A stretch of DNA of 64,000 nt from Mayfieldus sp963772265 (GCA_963772265.1 CAVYWS010000002.1:558001-622000), one strand, 5' to 3'; positions 7,273-15,586 are shown, numbered from the stretch's first letter. Numbers and translations: made by a program. Notes: generated by a model from the sequence alone, not told the origin.

Positions 7273-8385
7273 GTGAGGGCGCGGCAAGCGCTGGTCGCAA
7301 TCGTGGCCGCGCTCAGCCTCGGGATCGCGGCCAGGGCCTCGGGTGAGGTGCTTCGCCCGCCCGCAGGCCAGGTCTTCTTCGGCGTCACCGACACCGGCTA
7401 CCTGTCCGACTTCCAGGCCTTCGCCGACCTCGTCGGCAAGCACCCGGCGGTGATCCAGACCTTCCATCCGTGGGGCAACAACCTCCACTACGCGATCCCG
7501 CGCTGGGGCGCCGCGCAGGCACGGCCGATGATCCACATCTCGACCGTCGACGACCAGAACGGCGCCGAGATCATCACCCCGAGGGGAATCGCGACCGCGA
7601 CCGGCGACGACTACCTGATCAGGCTCAACTCGAGCCTCGCGACGCACGGGATCCTCGCCTACATCCGCCCCCTGGGCGAGATGAACCGCTGTCTCAACGC
7701 CTGGTCCTCATACACCTGCGGCGGCACTCTGCGCGGCCACTCCTACACGCCCTACTGGTACAAGCAGGCGTTCCGGCGGATCGCGATCATCATCCGCGGC
7801 GGGGGCACCCTGGCCGAGATAAACGCCAAGCTGGCGGCGGCGAACCTGCCCCCGCTGAACCGCCAGGCCGGGAACGGCATCGAGCCCGACTCGCTGCCGC
7901 ACGCTCCGGTGGCGATGGTCTGGAGCCCGCTGCCGGGCGGCTCGCCGACGACGAAGAGAAACCGGCCGGGCCACTTCTATCCCGGTGGCCGCTACGTCGA
8001 CTGGGTCGGCACCGACCTCTACTCCCGCTATCCGGTCTGGAAGCACCTCAACCACTTCTATCGGGTCAAGAGGTTCCGCCGCAAGCCGTTCGCGCTGACC
8101 GAGTGGGGCGTCTCGGCCGGCGACAACCCGAGGTTCGTCAAGCGGGTCTTCGCCTGGGTTCGCCGACACAAGCGGACGAAGATGCTCGTCTACTACCAGG
8201 ACTTCGGCCAGACCAACGCCTATCGGATCCAGAATTACCCGAGGAGCCTGCACGTGATCGGGCGCAACCTGCGCCAGGCCCGCTACCCGGCCCTGGCGCC
8301 GTACCCGCCCGCCGCGCCGCCCCCGGGCACGCCTACCGACCCCACCCAGCCTCCACCGCCTCCCACCGGCGGCGCCGGCGCCTAG
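7273..8385 (+). CDS. Secreted GH26-like glycoside hydrolase
   Basis: About 370 residues from GTG at 7273, chosen because RARQALVAIVAALSLGIAARAS forms a signal peptide straight after it; the frame remains open further upstream. The chain has a TIM-barrel hydrolase pattern: TFHPWGNNLHYAIPRWG, the probable acid/base in AYIRPLGEMNRC, VDWVGTDLYSR, and the probable nucleophile in FALTEWGVS. This matches the mannanase-type GH26 family and its relatives. The C-terminus is Pro-rich. A role in trimming external or own-surface polysaccharide is inferred. The substrate is unknown. Confidence 0.75.
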   Translation: MRARQALVAIVAALSLGIAARASGEVLRPPAGQVFFGVTDTGYLSDFQAFADLVGKHPAVIQTFHPWGNNLHYAIPRWGAAQARPMIHISTVDDQNGAEIITPRGIATATGDDYLIRLNSSLATHGILAYIRPLGEMNRCLNAWSSYTCGGTLRGHSYTPYWYKQAFRRIAIIIRGGGTLAEINAKLAAANLPPLNRQAGNGIEPDSLPHAPVAMVWSPLPGGSPTTKRNRPGHFYPGGRYVDWVGTDLYSRYPVWKHLNHFYRVKRFRRKPFALTEWGVSAGDNPRFVKRVFAWVRRHKRTKMLVYYQDFGQTNAYRIQNYPRSLHVIGRNLRQARYPALAPYPPAAPPPGTPTDPTQPPPPPTGGAGA

Positions 8386-8451
8386 CGGGCGGCGCGGCGC
8401 CTCTGCGACAATTGACCTTGACGTCCGGGGCGCCTCCGGACGTCGCTCGAT

Positions 8452-9603
8452 ATGACCCAGATCAGCCACGAACAGATCACCGACAAGCTCCGGGCCGTGA
8501 TCGACCCGGAGCTGCGGCGCTCGATCGTCGACCTTGGCATGGTGCGCTCGATCGAGGTCAGGGACGGCGGGCTTGTCGAGGTCGTCGTCTCGTTGACCAC
8601 CCCCGGCTGCCCGATCCGCTCGCACTTCCAGCAGGCGGTCGCCCAACAGGTTGGCTCGATCGACGGCGTGACCACGGTCGAGGTCGGCTTCGACGTCCTC
8701 TCCGACGAGGAGAAGGGCAACCTCCAGCAGAGCCTCGGGCGCGGGAGCCTTCCGGAGGGAACGCTGGCCCAGGTCAAGAACGTAATCTGCGTCGCCTCCG
8801 GAAAGGGCGGCGTCGGCAAGTCGACGATGACCGCGAACCTCGCGGCCGCGCTGCAGGCCGAGGGGCACTCCGCCGGGGCGCTGGACTGCGACGTCTACGG
8901 CTACTCGATCCCGCGCATGCTCGGGGTCAACCGCAAGCCCGAGGTCTCGCCGGAGCGCAAGATCCTCCCCCTGACCGCCCCCAGCGGGGTCAAGGTGATG
9001 TCGATCGGCTTCTTCGTCGAGGAAAACGCGGCCGTGGTCTGGCGCGGCCCGATGCTTCACAAGGCAATCCAGCAATTCCTCGAGGACGTCGCCTGGGACG
9101 ACCTCGAGTACCTGCTGCTCGACCTGCCCCCCGGCACCGGCGACGTCTCGATGACCCTCGCCCAGCTGCTTCCGCAGGCGAAGTTCCTGATCGTCACCAC
9201 GCCCCAGCCGGCCGCGCAGTCGGTGGCCAGCAGGGCGGCGGAGATGGCGCGCAAGGTCGACCTGGAGGTCCTCGGCGTGATCGAGAACATGTCCGGCTTC
9301 ACCACTCCAGGCGGCGAGCGGATGACGATCTTCGGCGAGGGCGGCGGCCAGCTTCTGGCCGACGAGCTCGACGTCCCCCTGCTCGGCAAGATTCCGCTGG
9401 CCGAGGACCTGCGCGAGCACGCCGACTCCGGTGTGCCGCTGGCGATCGCCGAGCCTGACGCCCCGGCCTCGCAGGCGATTCGCGAAGCCGCGCGGGGCAT
9501 CGTCGCCGCCACTCCGCAGGAGCTGCCGGTGATGCAGGCACCGCCCCCGGCCGCAATGCCGGCCCCCGCCGTCAGCGGGACCGAGCTGCCGGTCGTTCAG
9601 TAG
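8452..9603 (+). CDS. mrp: Mrp/ApbC-family P-loop ATPase (iron-sulfur cluster carrier)
   Basis: 383 residues. Residues 1-95 are a MIP18/DUF59 domain (ITDKLRAVIDPELRRSIVDL with TTPGCPI). The deviant Walker A motif ASGKGGVGKST is near residue 118, followed by ALDCDVYGYSIPRML and LLLDLPPGTGDVSMTLAQ. Mrp proteins carry 4Fe-4S clusters to apo-enzymes. The CxxC that binds the bridging cluster in many homologs is absent here: the equivalent loop reads ENMSGFTTPGGERMTIFG. The last about 40 residues are Ala/Pro-rich. A strong hairpin terminator follows 20 bp after the stop. Confidence 0.92.
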   Translation: MTQISHEQITDKLRAVIDPELRRSIVDLGMVRSIEVRDGGLVEVVVSLTTPGCPIRSHFQQAVAQQVGSIDGVTTVEVGFDVLSDEEKGNLQQSLGRGSLPEGTLAQVKNVICVASGKGGVGKSTMTANLAAALQAEGHSAGALDCDVYGYSIPRMLGVNRKPEVSPERKILPLTAPSGVKVMSIGFFVEENAAVVWRGPMLHKAIQQFLEDVAWDDLEYLLLDLPPGTGDVSMTLAQLLPQAKFLIVTTPQPAAQSVASRAAEMARKVDLEVLGVIENMSGFTTPGGERMTIFGEGGGQLLADELDVPLLGKIPLAEDLREHADSGVPLAIAEPDAPASQAIREAARGIVAATPQELPVMQAPPPAAMPAPAVSGTELPVVQ

Positions 9604-9622
9604 TGGCGCCTTCTTCAGGCTG

Positions 9623-9664
9623 AAGCGCACGGCCGGGAGGGTCCAGCCGTGCGCTTTCTTTCCT
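9623..9664 (+). terminator. Rho-independent terminator after mrp
   Basis: A perfect 11-bp stem, AAGCGCACGGC (9623-9633) with GCCGTGCGCTT (9646-9656), a 12-nt loop, then a T-rich TCTTTCC run. It lies between convergent genes and mainly serves mrp. Confidence 0.85.
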
Positions 9665-9691
9665 GCCTGGTCGCTGTCCTTGAAGGCGCGC

Positions 9692-10222
9692 CTAGCAGGT
9701 GACCTGGAGGTGGAAGTTGCCGTCCACCGCCGCGCCTGCGTCATCGCGGGTCTGGACCTCGACCACCGTCGGCTGTCCAGTGACCCCGTTGACCTCGGCG
9801 AACCCGGCCGGCTCCGTGCCGGCGCCGGGCATGCCACGGGTGGCATTCCAAGCGCACTTGCTGACGTCGCGCCCGAAGTTGACCTGCACGGCGCCGCCGC
9901 CCTCGGTCAGGGTGGTGCCGGTCTGGCCGCTCCTCGCGACCGCCGCGTTGGCGGCGCCGGCGGGATTGGTCACCACTGCCCAGAGAACGTCCTCGGACTG
10001 CTTGGCGCTGGGCACCGTGTCAAGTGTCGACTCCTTGATGTCCTGGCCGCGCAGGTTGTTGTCGCGGACGTCGAGGCTCTTCACGGCCCCGTTCTTGATG
10101 TCCTGGCCGTTGACGCTGTTGCGTCCGGGCAGCGCGATCGCCGTCCCCGTGATCGCCATGACCAGCGCAATGATTGCGAGCAGGTGGGCGCTTCCCACCC
10201 GACCGCGGATGCGGTTGAGCAT
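9692..10222 (-). CDS. Secreted/anchored protein with NGxDIKNG repeats (Thermoleophilia-type)
   Basis: 176 residues from ATG at 10222, preceded by a strong GAAGGAGG site. An N-terminal hydrophobic segment (AHLLAIIALVMAITGTAIAL) is followed by short repeats NSVNGQDIKNGAVKSLDV and NNLRGQDIKESTLD. The C-terminal half is beta-rich and ends in Cys, with a second Cys in VSKCAWNATRG that could pair with it. Proteins with this N-terminal plan are abundant in Solirubrobacterales genomes, where their role is undefined. It is useful here mostly as a taxonomic marker. Function not known. Confidence 0.8.
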   Translation of the reverse strand: MLNRIRGRVGSAHLLAIIALVMAITGTAIALPGRNSVNGQDIKNGAVKSLDVRDNNLRGQDIKESTLDTVPSAKQSEDVLWAVVTNPAGAANAAVARSGQTGTTLTEGGGAVQVNFGRDVSKCAWNATRGMPGAGTEPAGFAEVNGVTGQPTVVEVQTRDDAGAAVDGNFHLQVTC

Positions 10223-10374
10223 CGTCCCTCCTTCGATATTCGTTCGTTCGCTCGTTCCCGAAGCCGCGCGGGACGGACGACATCCCCCGATCCGGCTTCG
10301 GCCCTGCCGGCCGATGGATCACGCCGTCGGCCCGGCGTTTCTTACAACGTCGAAGGCGGCTCGGAGTTGCGGCG

Positions 10375-10641
10375 CTACGCCTTCGACTTGTAGTAGTCGG
10401 CGTTGCGCTGGATGTAGCTGCTCCACTCCTCGGGCAGCTGATCCTCTGCGAAGCAGGCATCCACCGGACAGGCCTCGACGCAGGCATCGCAGTCGATGCA
10501 CTCGTCGGGGTCGATGTGAAGCATCTCGACCGCTTCGTAGTCAGGCTCATCGGGAGTCGGGTGGATGCAGTCCACGGGACACACCTCGACGCACGAGTTG
10601 TCCTTCTGTCCGATGCAGGGTTCCGCGATGACGTAGGTCAC
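10375..10641 (-). CDS. fdxA: Seven-iron ferredoxin FdxA
   Basis: 88 residues from GTG at 10641, fixed by AGGAG about 10 nt upstream. The start TYVIAEPCIGQKDNSCVEVC carries the 3Fe-4S-type cysteine spacing. CIDCDACVEACPVDAC gives the CxxCxxCxxxCP 4Fe-4S motif. Length and the ending EEWSSYIQRNADYY fit the actinobacterial FdxA family, cytoplasmic low-potential electron carriers. The gene stands alone; 152 bp without clear features separate it from the downstream repeat-protein gene. Confidence 0.95.
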   Translation of the reverse strand: MTYVIAEPCIGQKDNSCVEVCPVDCIHPTPDEPDYEAVEMLHIDPDECIDCDACVEACPVDACFAEDQLPEEWSSYIQRNADYYKSKA

Positions 10642-10780
10642 GACTTGCTTTCTCCTGGGTGGGTTGTGGACGCGCTCGGACCGACTGCCAGCCCGGCGAG
10701 CCGGACATTTTAGGGCCATGCGGGACTGACTAGGGTTGTTGGACGGCGATGAAGCCCAAGAAAGTGACAGAGGGCACGAC

Positions 10781-11665
10781 GTGCTGCTGCTGACAGGCGC
10801 CACCGGCGCGGTCGGCTCGCAGCTCCTGCCGCTGTTGCTCGAGCGGGGCCAACCGGTCCGCTGCCTGGTGCGCGAGCCGCGCCGGCTGGGCGAGCGGCGG
10901 GTCAGCGTCCAGATCACGCTCGGGGACCTCGCCGAGCTTTCCGACCCCTACCTGCTGCGCCAGGCCCTGCGCGGGGTCGACACCGTCGTGCACCTGGCGG
11001 CGACGATCCGCGACCAGCCGCCGCGCCGGCTCGAGGAGCTCAACGGCCTCGCGACCGTGAGGCTGCTGCGTGCCGCCGAGGACTACGGGGTCAAGCGGTT
11101 CGTCTTCTTCACCGCGCTCAACGCCGGCCGCACCCAGCGCACCCGCTTCTTCCGCGCCAAGGCGCTGGCAGAGGAGGCGGTCGCCTCCTCGCCGATCGAG
11201 TCGATCGTGTTCGCGCCCTCGATCGTCTACGACCACTCAGACCCCTGGATCACCCTTCTTCGCCGCTTCTCGTTCCTGCCGGTGATGCCGGTCTCGGGAT
11301 CCGGCCAGGCGCGCTACCAGCCGATCTGGGCCAGGGACGTCGCCCGCTCCGTGGTCGGAGCTCTGGACCAGGGTGGCGGCGATCGCCGCTACGAGCTGGC
11401 CGGGCCCGAGCTGCTCAGCTACGACGAGATCGCCGACCTGGTCAGCCGCGCGAGCGGCCGGGCGCGGCCGCTGGTTCACATCCCGCTGCCGCTGGTGCGC
11501 AGCGGCCTGATCGCGCTGCGCAAGGTCTTCGGCGAGGCGGTCTTCGCGACCTGGGAGGAGGCGGAGTTGATGGAGGTGCCGATGGTCAGCGCGCGGGGTA
11601 CCGCCGACGTCGAGCGGCTCGGCGTGCGGCCGCTGCCGATGTGGGACGTGCTGGGCGGTCCCTGA
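10781..11665 (+). CDS. NAD(P)-binding Rossmann protein (atypical SDR, NDUFA9/NmrA-like)
   Basis: About 294 residues from GTG at 10781. LLLTGATGAVGSQLLPLLL is the nucleotide-binding Gly motif, followed by VDTVVHLAATIRDQ and KRFVFFTALNAG. The usual YxxxK Tyr appears to be replaced (TRFFRAKALAEEAV keeps the Lys), as in atypical SDRs such as the complex I NDUFA9 group. These often act as NADPH sensors or quinone-related reductases; the substrate cannot be inferred. Divergent from fdxA. A bidirectional hairpin follows the stop. Confidence 0.8.
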   Translation: MLLLTGATGAVGSQLLPLLLERGQPVRCLVREPRRLGERRVSVQITLGDLAELSDPYLLRQALRGVDTVVHLAATIRDQPPRRLEELNGLATVRLLRAAEDYGVKRFVFFTALNAGRTQRTRFFRAKALAEEAVASSPIESIVFAPSIVYDHSDPWITLLRRFSFLPVMPVSGSGQARYQPIWARDVARSVVGALDQGGGDRRYELAGPELLSYDEIADLVSRASGRARPLVHIPLPLVRSGLIALRKVFGEAVFATWEEAELMEVPMVSARGTADVERLGVRPLPMWDVLGGP

Positions 11666-11680
11666 CCCGACACTGGAATG

Positions 11681-11709
11681 CGAAAGGCCCGGGGTCGCCG
11701 GGCCTCTCG
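11681..11709. terminator. Bidirectional hairpin between convergent genes
   Basis: CGAAAGGCCCGG (11681-11692) pairs with CCGGGCCTCTCG (11698-11709) with one mismatch and a 5-nt loop. It lies in the 69-bp gap between the SDR gene and the peptidase gene that converge here. There is no long T tract on either side. Confidence 0.65.
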
Positions 11710-11734
11710 AAGTCACTCGCCTGTTGGCCCGAGC

Positions 11735-12418
11735 TTAGCCAACGTAGTCCACGTGCCACCACTCGTCTGGGCCGTGCAGCTTGCCCCAACCGTAGCCGGC
11801 TCCGATCTGGTCGATCACGTAGCGCATCTCGGGCGTTGCAACGTCGACCGCAAGTCCGGTCTCATGGGACGAGGTCCCCGGCGGGTTGGCCGGTGCGCCC
11901 TGCCCGGACAGGTAGAGGTTGTAGAGGTAGGCCTGCTGGGCGTAGGTCCGGTAGGCCGAATACGGGCCGGCGGGATAGAGATCCTGCCCGTAGAGGCGCA
12001 GCGACTCCTCGCGCATCGCATTCCAGGCCGTCGCCGCGTAGGAAGCGAGGTAGAGCGTCCCCGTGGGCGACCAGATCGGCAGCAGCCAGCTCGCAGGCGC
12101 GGCGGGCGCCGGGCTGGCGACTGACGTCGCGCTCGACGCAGTCGTGGTGGTCGCGTAGCCCGGGGTGCCGGCCAGCGCCGCCGCCCCCTCGGCGACGGTC
12201 GGGACCTCGATCGTCTCCCCGGCGGCCAACCGGGCGTCCTCGGCCAGGCCGTTGTAGGCGGCCACAGTCCGCGTGGTCAGGTTGTTGGCCGCCGAGATCG
12301 ACCACAGGGTCTCGCCCGATTGGACCAGGTGCGGCGCCGCCGCGAAGGCGGTCGATGTGAAGGCCGGCGCGATCGCCAGGCCCGCGAGCAGCAATCCCCC
12401 AATGACTCTGCGTCGCAT
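11735..12418 (-). CDS. Secreted LysM plus VanY-type D-Ala-D-Ala carboxypeptidase
   Basis: About 227 residues from ATG at 12418, with GGGAGG a few bases upstream. A signal peptide (RRRVIGGLLLAGLAIAPAFTS) precedes a LysM module (HLVQSGETLWSISAANNLTT) that binds peptidoglycan. After a Thr/Ala/Pro linker, an M15 metallopeptidase domain shows the zinc signature SSHETGLAVDVA and the second motif EWWHVDYVG. It should trim the terminal D-Ala of stem peptides or a related D,D bond outside the cell. Downstream of groEL on the same strand but separated by a hairpin. Confidence 0.9.
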   Translation of the reverse strand: MRRRVIGGLLLAGLAIAPAFTSTAFAAAPHLVQSGETLWSISAANNLTTRTVAAYNGLAEDARLAAGETIEVPTVAEGAAALAGTPGYATTTTASSATSVASPAPAAPASWLLPIWSPTGTLYLASYAATAWNAMREESLRLYGQDLYPAGPYSAYRTYAQQAYLYNLYLSGQGAPANPPGTSSHETGLAVDVATPEMRYVIDQIGAGYGWGKLHGPDEWWHVDYVG

Positions 12419-12526
12419 GTCTTTGTGCCTCCCGCTGTCAGGTTTTGTGGGATCCACCTTCCGACGCATGTCCGGGCCTCCTGCCGAGACCGGCGGGCTT
12501 ATGTCTCGTGAAGCGGCCCTTGCAAT

Positions 12527-12557
12527 GCGAAGGGCCCCGGAATCCGGGGCCCTTCGC
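12527..12557 (-). terminator. groEL terminator hairpin
   Basis: A perfect 14-bp inverted repeat, GCGAAGGGCCCCGG (12527-12540) and CCGGGGCCCTTCGC (12544-12557), with a 3-nt loop, 24 bp past the groEL stop. The tail on the minus strand (ATTGC) has few T residues, as is common in high-GC actinobacteria. Confidence 0.75.
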
Positions 12558-12580
12558 GCAAACCCGCCGCTTGAGGCGAA

Positions 12581-14212
12581 CTACATCATCCCGCCCATGT
12601 CGGGCATGCCGCCGCCGGCCATGGCCGGCTCGTTCTCGTGCGGCTCGGCGACGATCGCCTCGGTGGTGAGGATGTTCTTGGCAATCGAGGCCGCGTTCTG
12701 CAGCGCCGAGCGGGTGACCATGGTCGGGTCGATGACGCCGTCCGCAACCAGGTCGCCGTACTCGCCGGTGTCGGCGTTGAGACCCTCGCCGGGCTTGAGG
12801 TCGCGGACCTTGTTGACCACGACCGAGCCCTCCAGGCCGGAGTTCTCGGCGATCTGACGCACCGGCTCCTCCAGCGAGCGCTGGATGATCAGTGCGCCTG
12901 TCCTCTCGTCCGGATCGTCGAAGGAGTCGAGGCCGACCGCGTCGGTTGCGTTGAGCAGGGCCACGCCTCCACCTGGCACGATGCCCTCCTCGAGCGCGGC
13001 GCGGGTCGCCTGCAGGGCGTCCTCGACGCGGTGCTTCTTCTCCTTCATCTCGGTCTCGGTCGCGGCGCCGACCTTGACCACCGCGACGCCGCCGGCCAGC
13101 TTCGCGAGGCGCTCCTGGAGCTTCTCGCGATCGAAATCGGAGTCGGTGTTCTCGATCTCCGACTTGATCTGCTTGATCCGGCCCTTGATGTCTTCCGAAT
13201 CGCCGGCCCCGTCGATGATCGTCGTGGTGTCCTTGGAGACGACGACGCGGCGGGCCTTGCCGAGCTGGTTGAGCTGGGTGTTCTCCAGCTTCAGACCCAT
13301 CTCCTCGGTGATCACCTCGCCTCCGGTGAGAATTGCGATGTCCTCGAGCATCCGCTTGCGGCGGTCGCCGAAGCCGGGCGCCTTGACTGCGACACCGGTG
13401 AAGGTGCCGCGGAGCTTGTTGACGACCAGCGTCGCGAGGCTCTCGCCCTCGACGTCCTCGGCGACGATCACCAGCGGCTTGCCGCCCTGCATCGTCTGCT
13501 CGAGCACCGGCAGCAGGTCGCGGACCGAGCCGATCTTCTGGTTCGCGATCAGCACGTAGGGCTCGTCCAGCACAGCCTCCATGCGGTCCTGGTCGGTGAC
13601 CATGTAGGGCGAGATATAGCCCTTGTCGAATTGCATGCCCTCGGTGAACTCGAGCTCCATGCCGAAGGTCTGGCCTTCCTCGACGTTGACCACGCCGTCC
13701 TTGCCGACCTTCTCGATCGCGTCGGCGATCACGTTGCCGATCTCGTCATCGGCGGCCGAGATCGCCGCCACGCGGGCGATCTGCTCCTTGCCCGCGATCT
13801 CCTTCGACTGCTTCTCGCGCAGGTGCTCGACCACGTTGTCGACCGCCTGCTCGATGCCGCGGCGCAGGGCCAGCGGATTGGCGCCGGCGGCGACGTTCTT
13901 GAGGCCCTGATGCACGATCGTCTGCGCCAGCAGGGTTGCCGTGGTGGTGCCGTCTCCGGCCACGTCGTTTGTCGCCGTGGCGACCTCGCGTACCAGCTGG
14001 GCGCCCTGGTTCTCGAACACGTCCTCGACCTCGATTTCACGCGCGATCGTGACGCCGTCGTTGGTGATCGTCGGGGCACCGAACTTCTTGTCGAGGACGA
14101 CGTAGCGGCCCTTCGGTCCTAGCGTCACCTTGACCGCGTTGGCCACGGCGTCGACGCCGTCCTGAAGCGCGCCACGCGCCTCCTCCTCGTACTTCAGCTC
14201 CTTGTGAGCCAT
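12581..14212 (-). CDS. groEL: Chaperonin GroEL
   Basis: 543 residues, full length. TLGPKGRYVVLDKKFGAPTI, the nucleotide-binding VAGDGTTTATLLAQ and the late PGGGVALLNA segment are all present. The C-terminus ends in the Gly-Met tail GGGMPDMGGMM typical of the folding-competent paralogue rather than the His-tailed actinobacterial GroEL1. It forms the ATP-driven folding chamber with GroES, whose gene lies 37 bp upstream in the same operon under a CIRCE element. Confidence 0.98.
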   Translation of the reverse strand: MAHKELKYEEEARGALQDGVDAVANAVKVTLGPKGRYVVLDKKFGAPTITNDGVTIAREIEVEDVFENQGAQLVREVATATNDVAGDGTTTATLLAQTIVHQGLKNVAAGANPLALRRGIEQAVDNVVEHLREKQSKEIAGKEQIARVAAISAADDEIGNVIADAIEKVGKDGVVNVEEGQTFGMELEFTEGMQFDKGYISPYMVTDQDRMEAVLDEPYVLIANQKIGSVRDLLPVLEQTMQGGKPLVIVAEDVEGESLATLVVNKLRGTFTGVAVKAPGFGDRRKRMLEDIAILTGGEVITEEMGLKLENTQLNQLGKARRVVVSKDTTTIIDGAGDSEDIKGRIKQIKSEIENTDSDFDREKLQERLAKLAGGVAVVKVGAATETEMKEKKHRVEDALQATRAALEEGIVPGGGVALLNATDAVGLDSFDDPDERTGALIIQRSLEEPVRQIAENSGLEGSVVVNKVRDLKPGEGLNADTGEYGDLVADGVIDPTMVTRSALQNAASIAKNILTTEAIVAEPHENEPAMAGGGMPDMGGMM

Positions 14213-14249
14213 CTGTTTGCGTTCCTCCTTGTTCTTCTAAGCCTTGGGG

Positions 14250-14537
14250 CTACTCGACCTTTGCGAGCACATCTGACTCGCGCAGGACCAAAACATCGTC
14301 GTCTTCGACCGTCAGCTCGGTGCCTCCGTACTTCGAATAGAGCACCTCGTCGCCCTCGCTTACATCGAGTGGACGGCGGCTGCCGTCCTCCTTGATCTCG
14401 CCGTCGCCGACGGCCAAGACCTTGCCCTTCTGGGGCTTCTCCTTGGCGGTGTCGGGCAGGACGATTCCGCTGGCGGTCGTTTCCTCCTCTTCAGTCGGCT
14501 TGACGATCAGCCGATCGCCGAGGGGCTTCAGCTTCAT
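14250..14537 (-). CDS. groES: Co-chaperonin GroES
   Basis: 95 residues. KLKPLGDRLIVKPTEEEETT opens the chain; SGIVLPDTAKEKPQ is the mobile loop that contacts GroEL, and GDEVLYSKYGGTEL is the roof-side beta segment. First gene of the groES-groEL operon, 51 bp downstream of the CIRCE operator, so heat-induced through HrcA release (family knowledge). Confidence 0.98.
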   Translation of the reverse strand: MKLKPLGDRLIVKPTEEEETTASGIVLPDTAKEKPQKGKVLAVGDGEIKEDGSRRPLDVSEGDEVLYSKYGGTELTVEDDDVLVLRESDVLAKVE

Positions 14538-14588
14538 CCGTTCTACCTCCGTAGGTTCAAGTGGGTGGGACTACCTGGGACTTGCGGG

Positions 14589-14615
14589 CTGGCACTCTAT
14601 AGATGAGAGTGCCAG
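14589..14615. promoter_or_regulatory. CIRCE element (HrcA operator) of groESL
   Basis: CTGGCACTC, a 9-nt spacer, and GAGTGCCAG form a perfect 9-9-9 inverted repeat. It matches the CIRCE consensus core GCACTC-N9-GAGTGC, with the flanks changed from TTA/TAA to CTG/CAG. It lies 51 bp before groES. HrcA binding here would repress groESL at normal temperature; hrcA itself is not in the window. Confidence 0.95.
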
Positions 14616-14655
14616 GGGGTGTGAAGGATAGGTGACGAGGCGCAAATCGTCAAGG

Positions 14656-14684
14656 AACATCTAAGCGAATGGCGCTTAGATGTT
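14656..14684 (-). terminator. Hairpin terminator after the SRPBCC gene
   Basis: A perfect 12-bp stem, AACATCTAAGCG (14656-14667) with CGCTTAGATGTT (14673-14684), and a 5-nt loop. It begins 2 bp past the stop of the upstream minus-strand gene at 14687 and insulates the groES promoter from read-through. Confidence 0.7.
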
Positions 14685-14686
14685 TG

Positions 14687-15166
14687 TCAGCCGGCGGCGA
14701 TCAGCCGGCAGCCGAGCTGCTTCGCAATCCCCTCCCCGCCCCGCCCCATCACCCAGTCGTGGTTCCAGGCGAAGATCGGCCGCGCGATCGGGGCCAGCAG
14801 ATTCATCCAGGCCCGGGTGGTGCGCACGTTCCAGTCATAGAGCACCGCTGTCCCGCCCTCGCCGTGGTCCTCGTACAGGCGCCAGGTTCCGGTGCCGGCC
14901 AGCTCGCCGTCGACCTGGCCCTCCAACAGGTAGGGCCGCTCGACCCGCGTCGTGTGGGTCTCGAAGACCAGGTCGTATGGAAGGAAGCTGCGCCAGGTCA
15001 TCCGCGCGCGCGAGTCCAGCCCGCTGTCCTCTCCCGGCGCCAGCTCGACCACGTCCTCGACCCCGCGCCACCAGCCCGGCCATGCCTTCTGGTCGTGGAT
15101 CGCCTCCCAGACCGCCTCGCGCGGCGCGTCAAGCAGCCAGGTGGTCAGGAAGCGGTACTCGGCCAT
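14687..15166 (-). CDS. SRPBCC (START-like) family protein
   Basis: 159 residues. The pattern EYRFLTTWLLDAPREAVWEA then IHDQKAWPGWWRGVEDV and a C-terminal helix with WMNLLAPIARPIFAWNHDWV is that of the polyketide-cyclase/dehydrase SRPBCC fold, which encloses a hydrophobic ligand pocket. No catalytic residues are assignable and the ligand is unknown. Last gene of a short minus-strand run (Pcm, ASCH, this gene) ended by the hairpin at 14656. Confidence 0.8.
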   Translation of the reverse strand: MAEYRFLTTWLLDAPREAVWEAIHDQKAWPGWWRGVEDVVELAPGEDSGLDSRARMTWRSFLPYDLVFETHTTRVERPYLLEGQVDGELAGTGTWRLYEDHGEGGTAVLYDWNVRTTRAWMNLLAPIARPIFAWNHDWVMGRGGEGIAKQLGCRLIAAG

Positions 15167-15178
15167 CCGTGGTGATCG

Positions 15179-15586
15179 TCAGTTGCGCGAGGGGGTCTCG
15201 CCGTTGCCGAAGTGGCTACCGGGTGGTTCGACGATCTGAGAGAAACGGATCACCGTGACCATGTCCTCCATGCCCACCGGGCGGCCGTAGATCTGCTCGA
15301 GGAAGTTGGTCGTCTCGTCGAGGCGCCGGAACTCCGGGTTGTCGTGCTCGATGTCTCGTGGCGAGAGGTCGGCGACCTTCTTGATCTCGACGTCGTCGAT
15401 CACCGCGGCGAAGATCTTCTCGCGGGGGCTGTGGCGGAATCCGACCGTGACCCAGACCACCTGGCCGCGCTGGTACTTGCCGCTCTTGTCGCCGAGGCGG
15501 ATCGTCGCCGTCTTGCGCCCGCGCTTGAGCTGATCGACGAAGACCGCCGAGTAGAAGTTCAGAACGTAGATGCCACCACCCCTCAT
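15179..15586 (-). CDS. ASCH/PUA-like domain protein
   Basis: About 135 residues from ATG at 15586. VLNFYSAVFVDQLKRGRKTA followed by TIRLGDKSGKYQRGQVVWVT is the ASCH arrangement, a PUA-related beta barrel with a conserved K/R-T-x-T-x-R motif (here KTATIR). ASCH proteins bind RNA or act as small nucleoside amidohydrolases. The C-terminal extension (NFLEQIYGRPVGMEDMVTVI) is typical of an actinobacterial subgroup. Short gaps to its neighbours suggest one transcript with pcm. Confidence 0.75.
   Translation of the reverse strand: MRGGGIYVLNFYSAVFVDQLKRGRKTATIRLGDKSGKYQRGQVVWVTVGFRHSPREKIFAAVIDDVEIKKVADLSPRDIEHDNPEFRRLDETTNFLEQIYGRPVGMEDMVTVIRFSQIVEPPGSHFGNGETPSRN

Noticed and set aside
12419..12526. 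Possible riboswitch upstream of the LysM/VanY gene
   Set aside because: Peptidoglycan hydrolase genes in actinobacteria often have cyclic di-AMP riboswitches, but the conserved core elements of that class are not visible here.
12638..14122. A 494-codon open frame opposite groEL
   Set aside because: Antisense shadow of a highly conserved gene; Leu/Asp/Val pattern mirrors GroEL codons.
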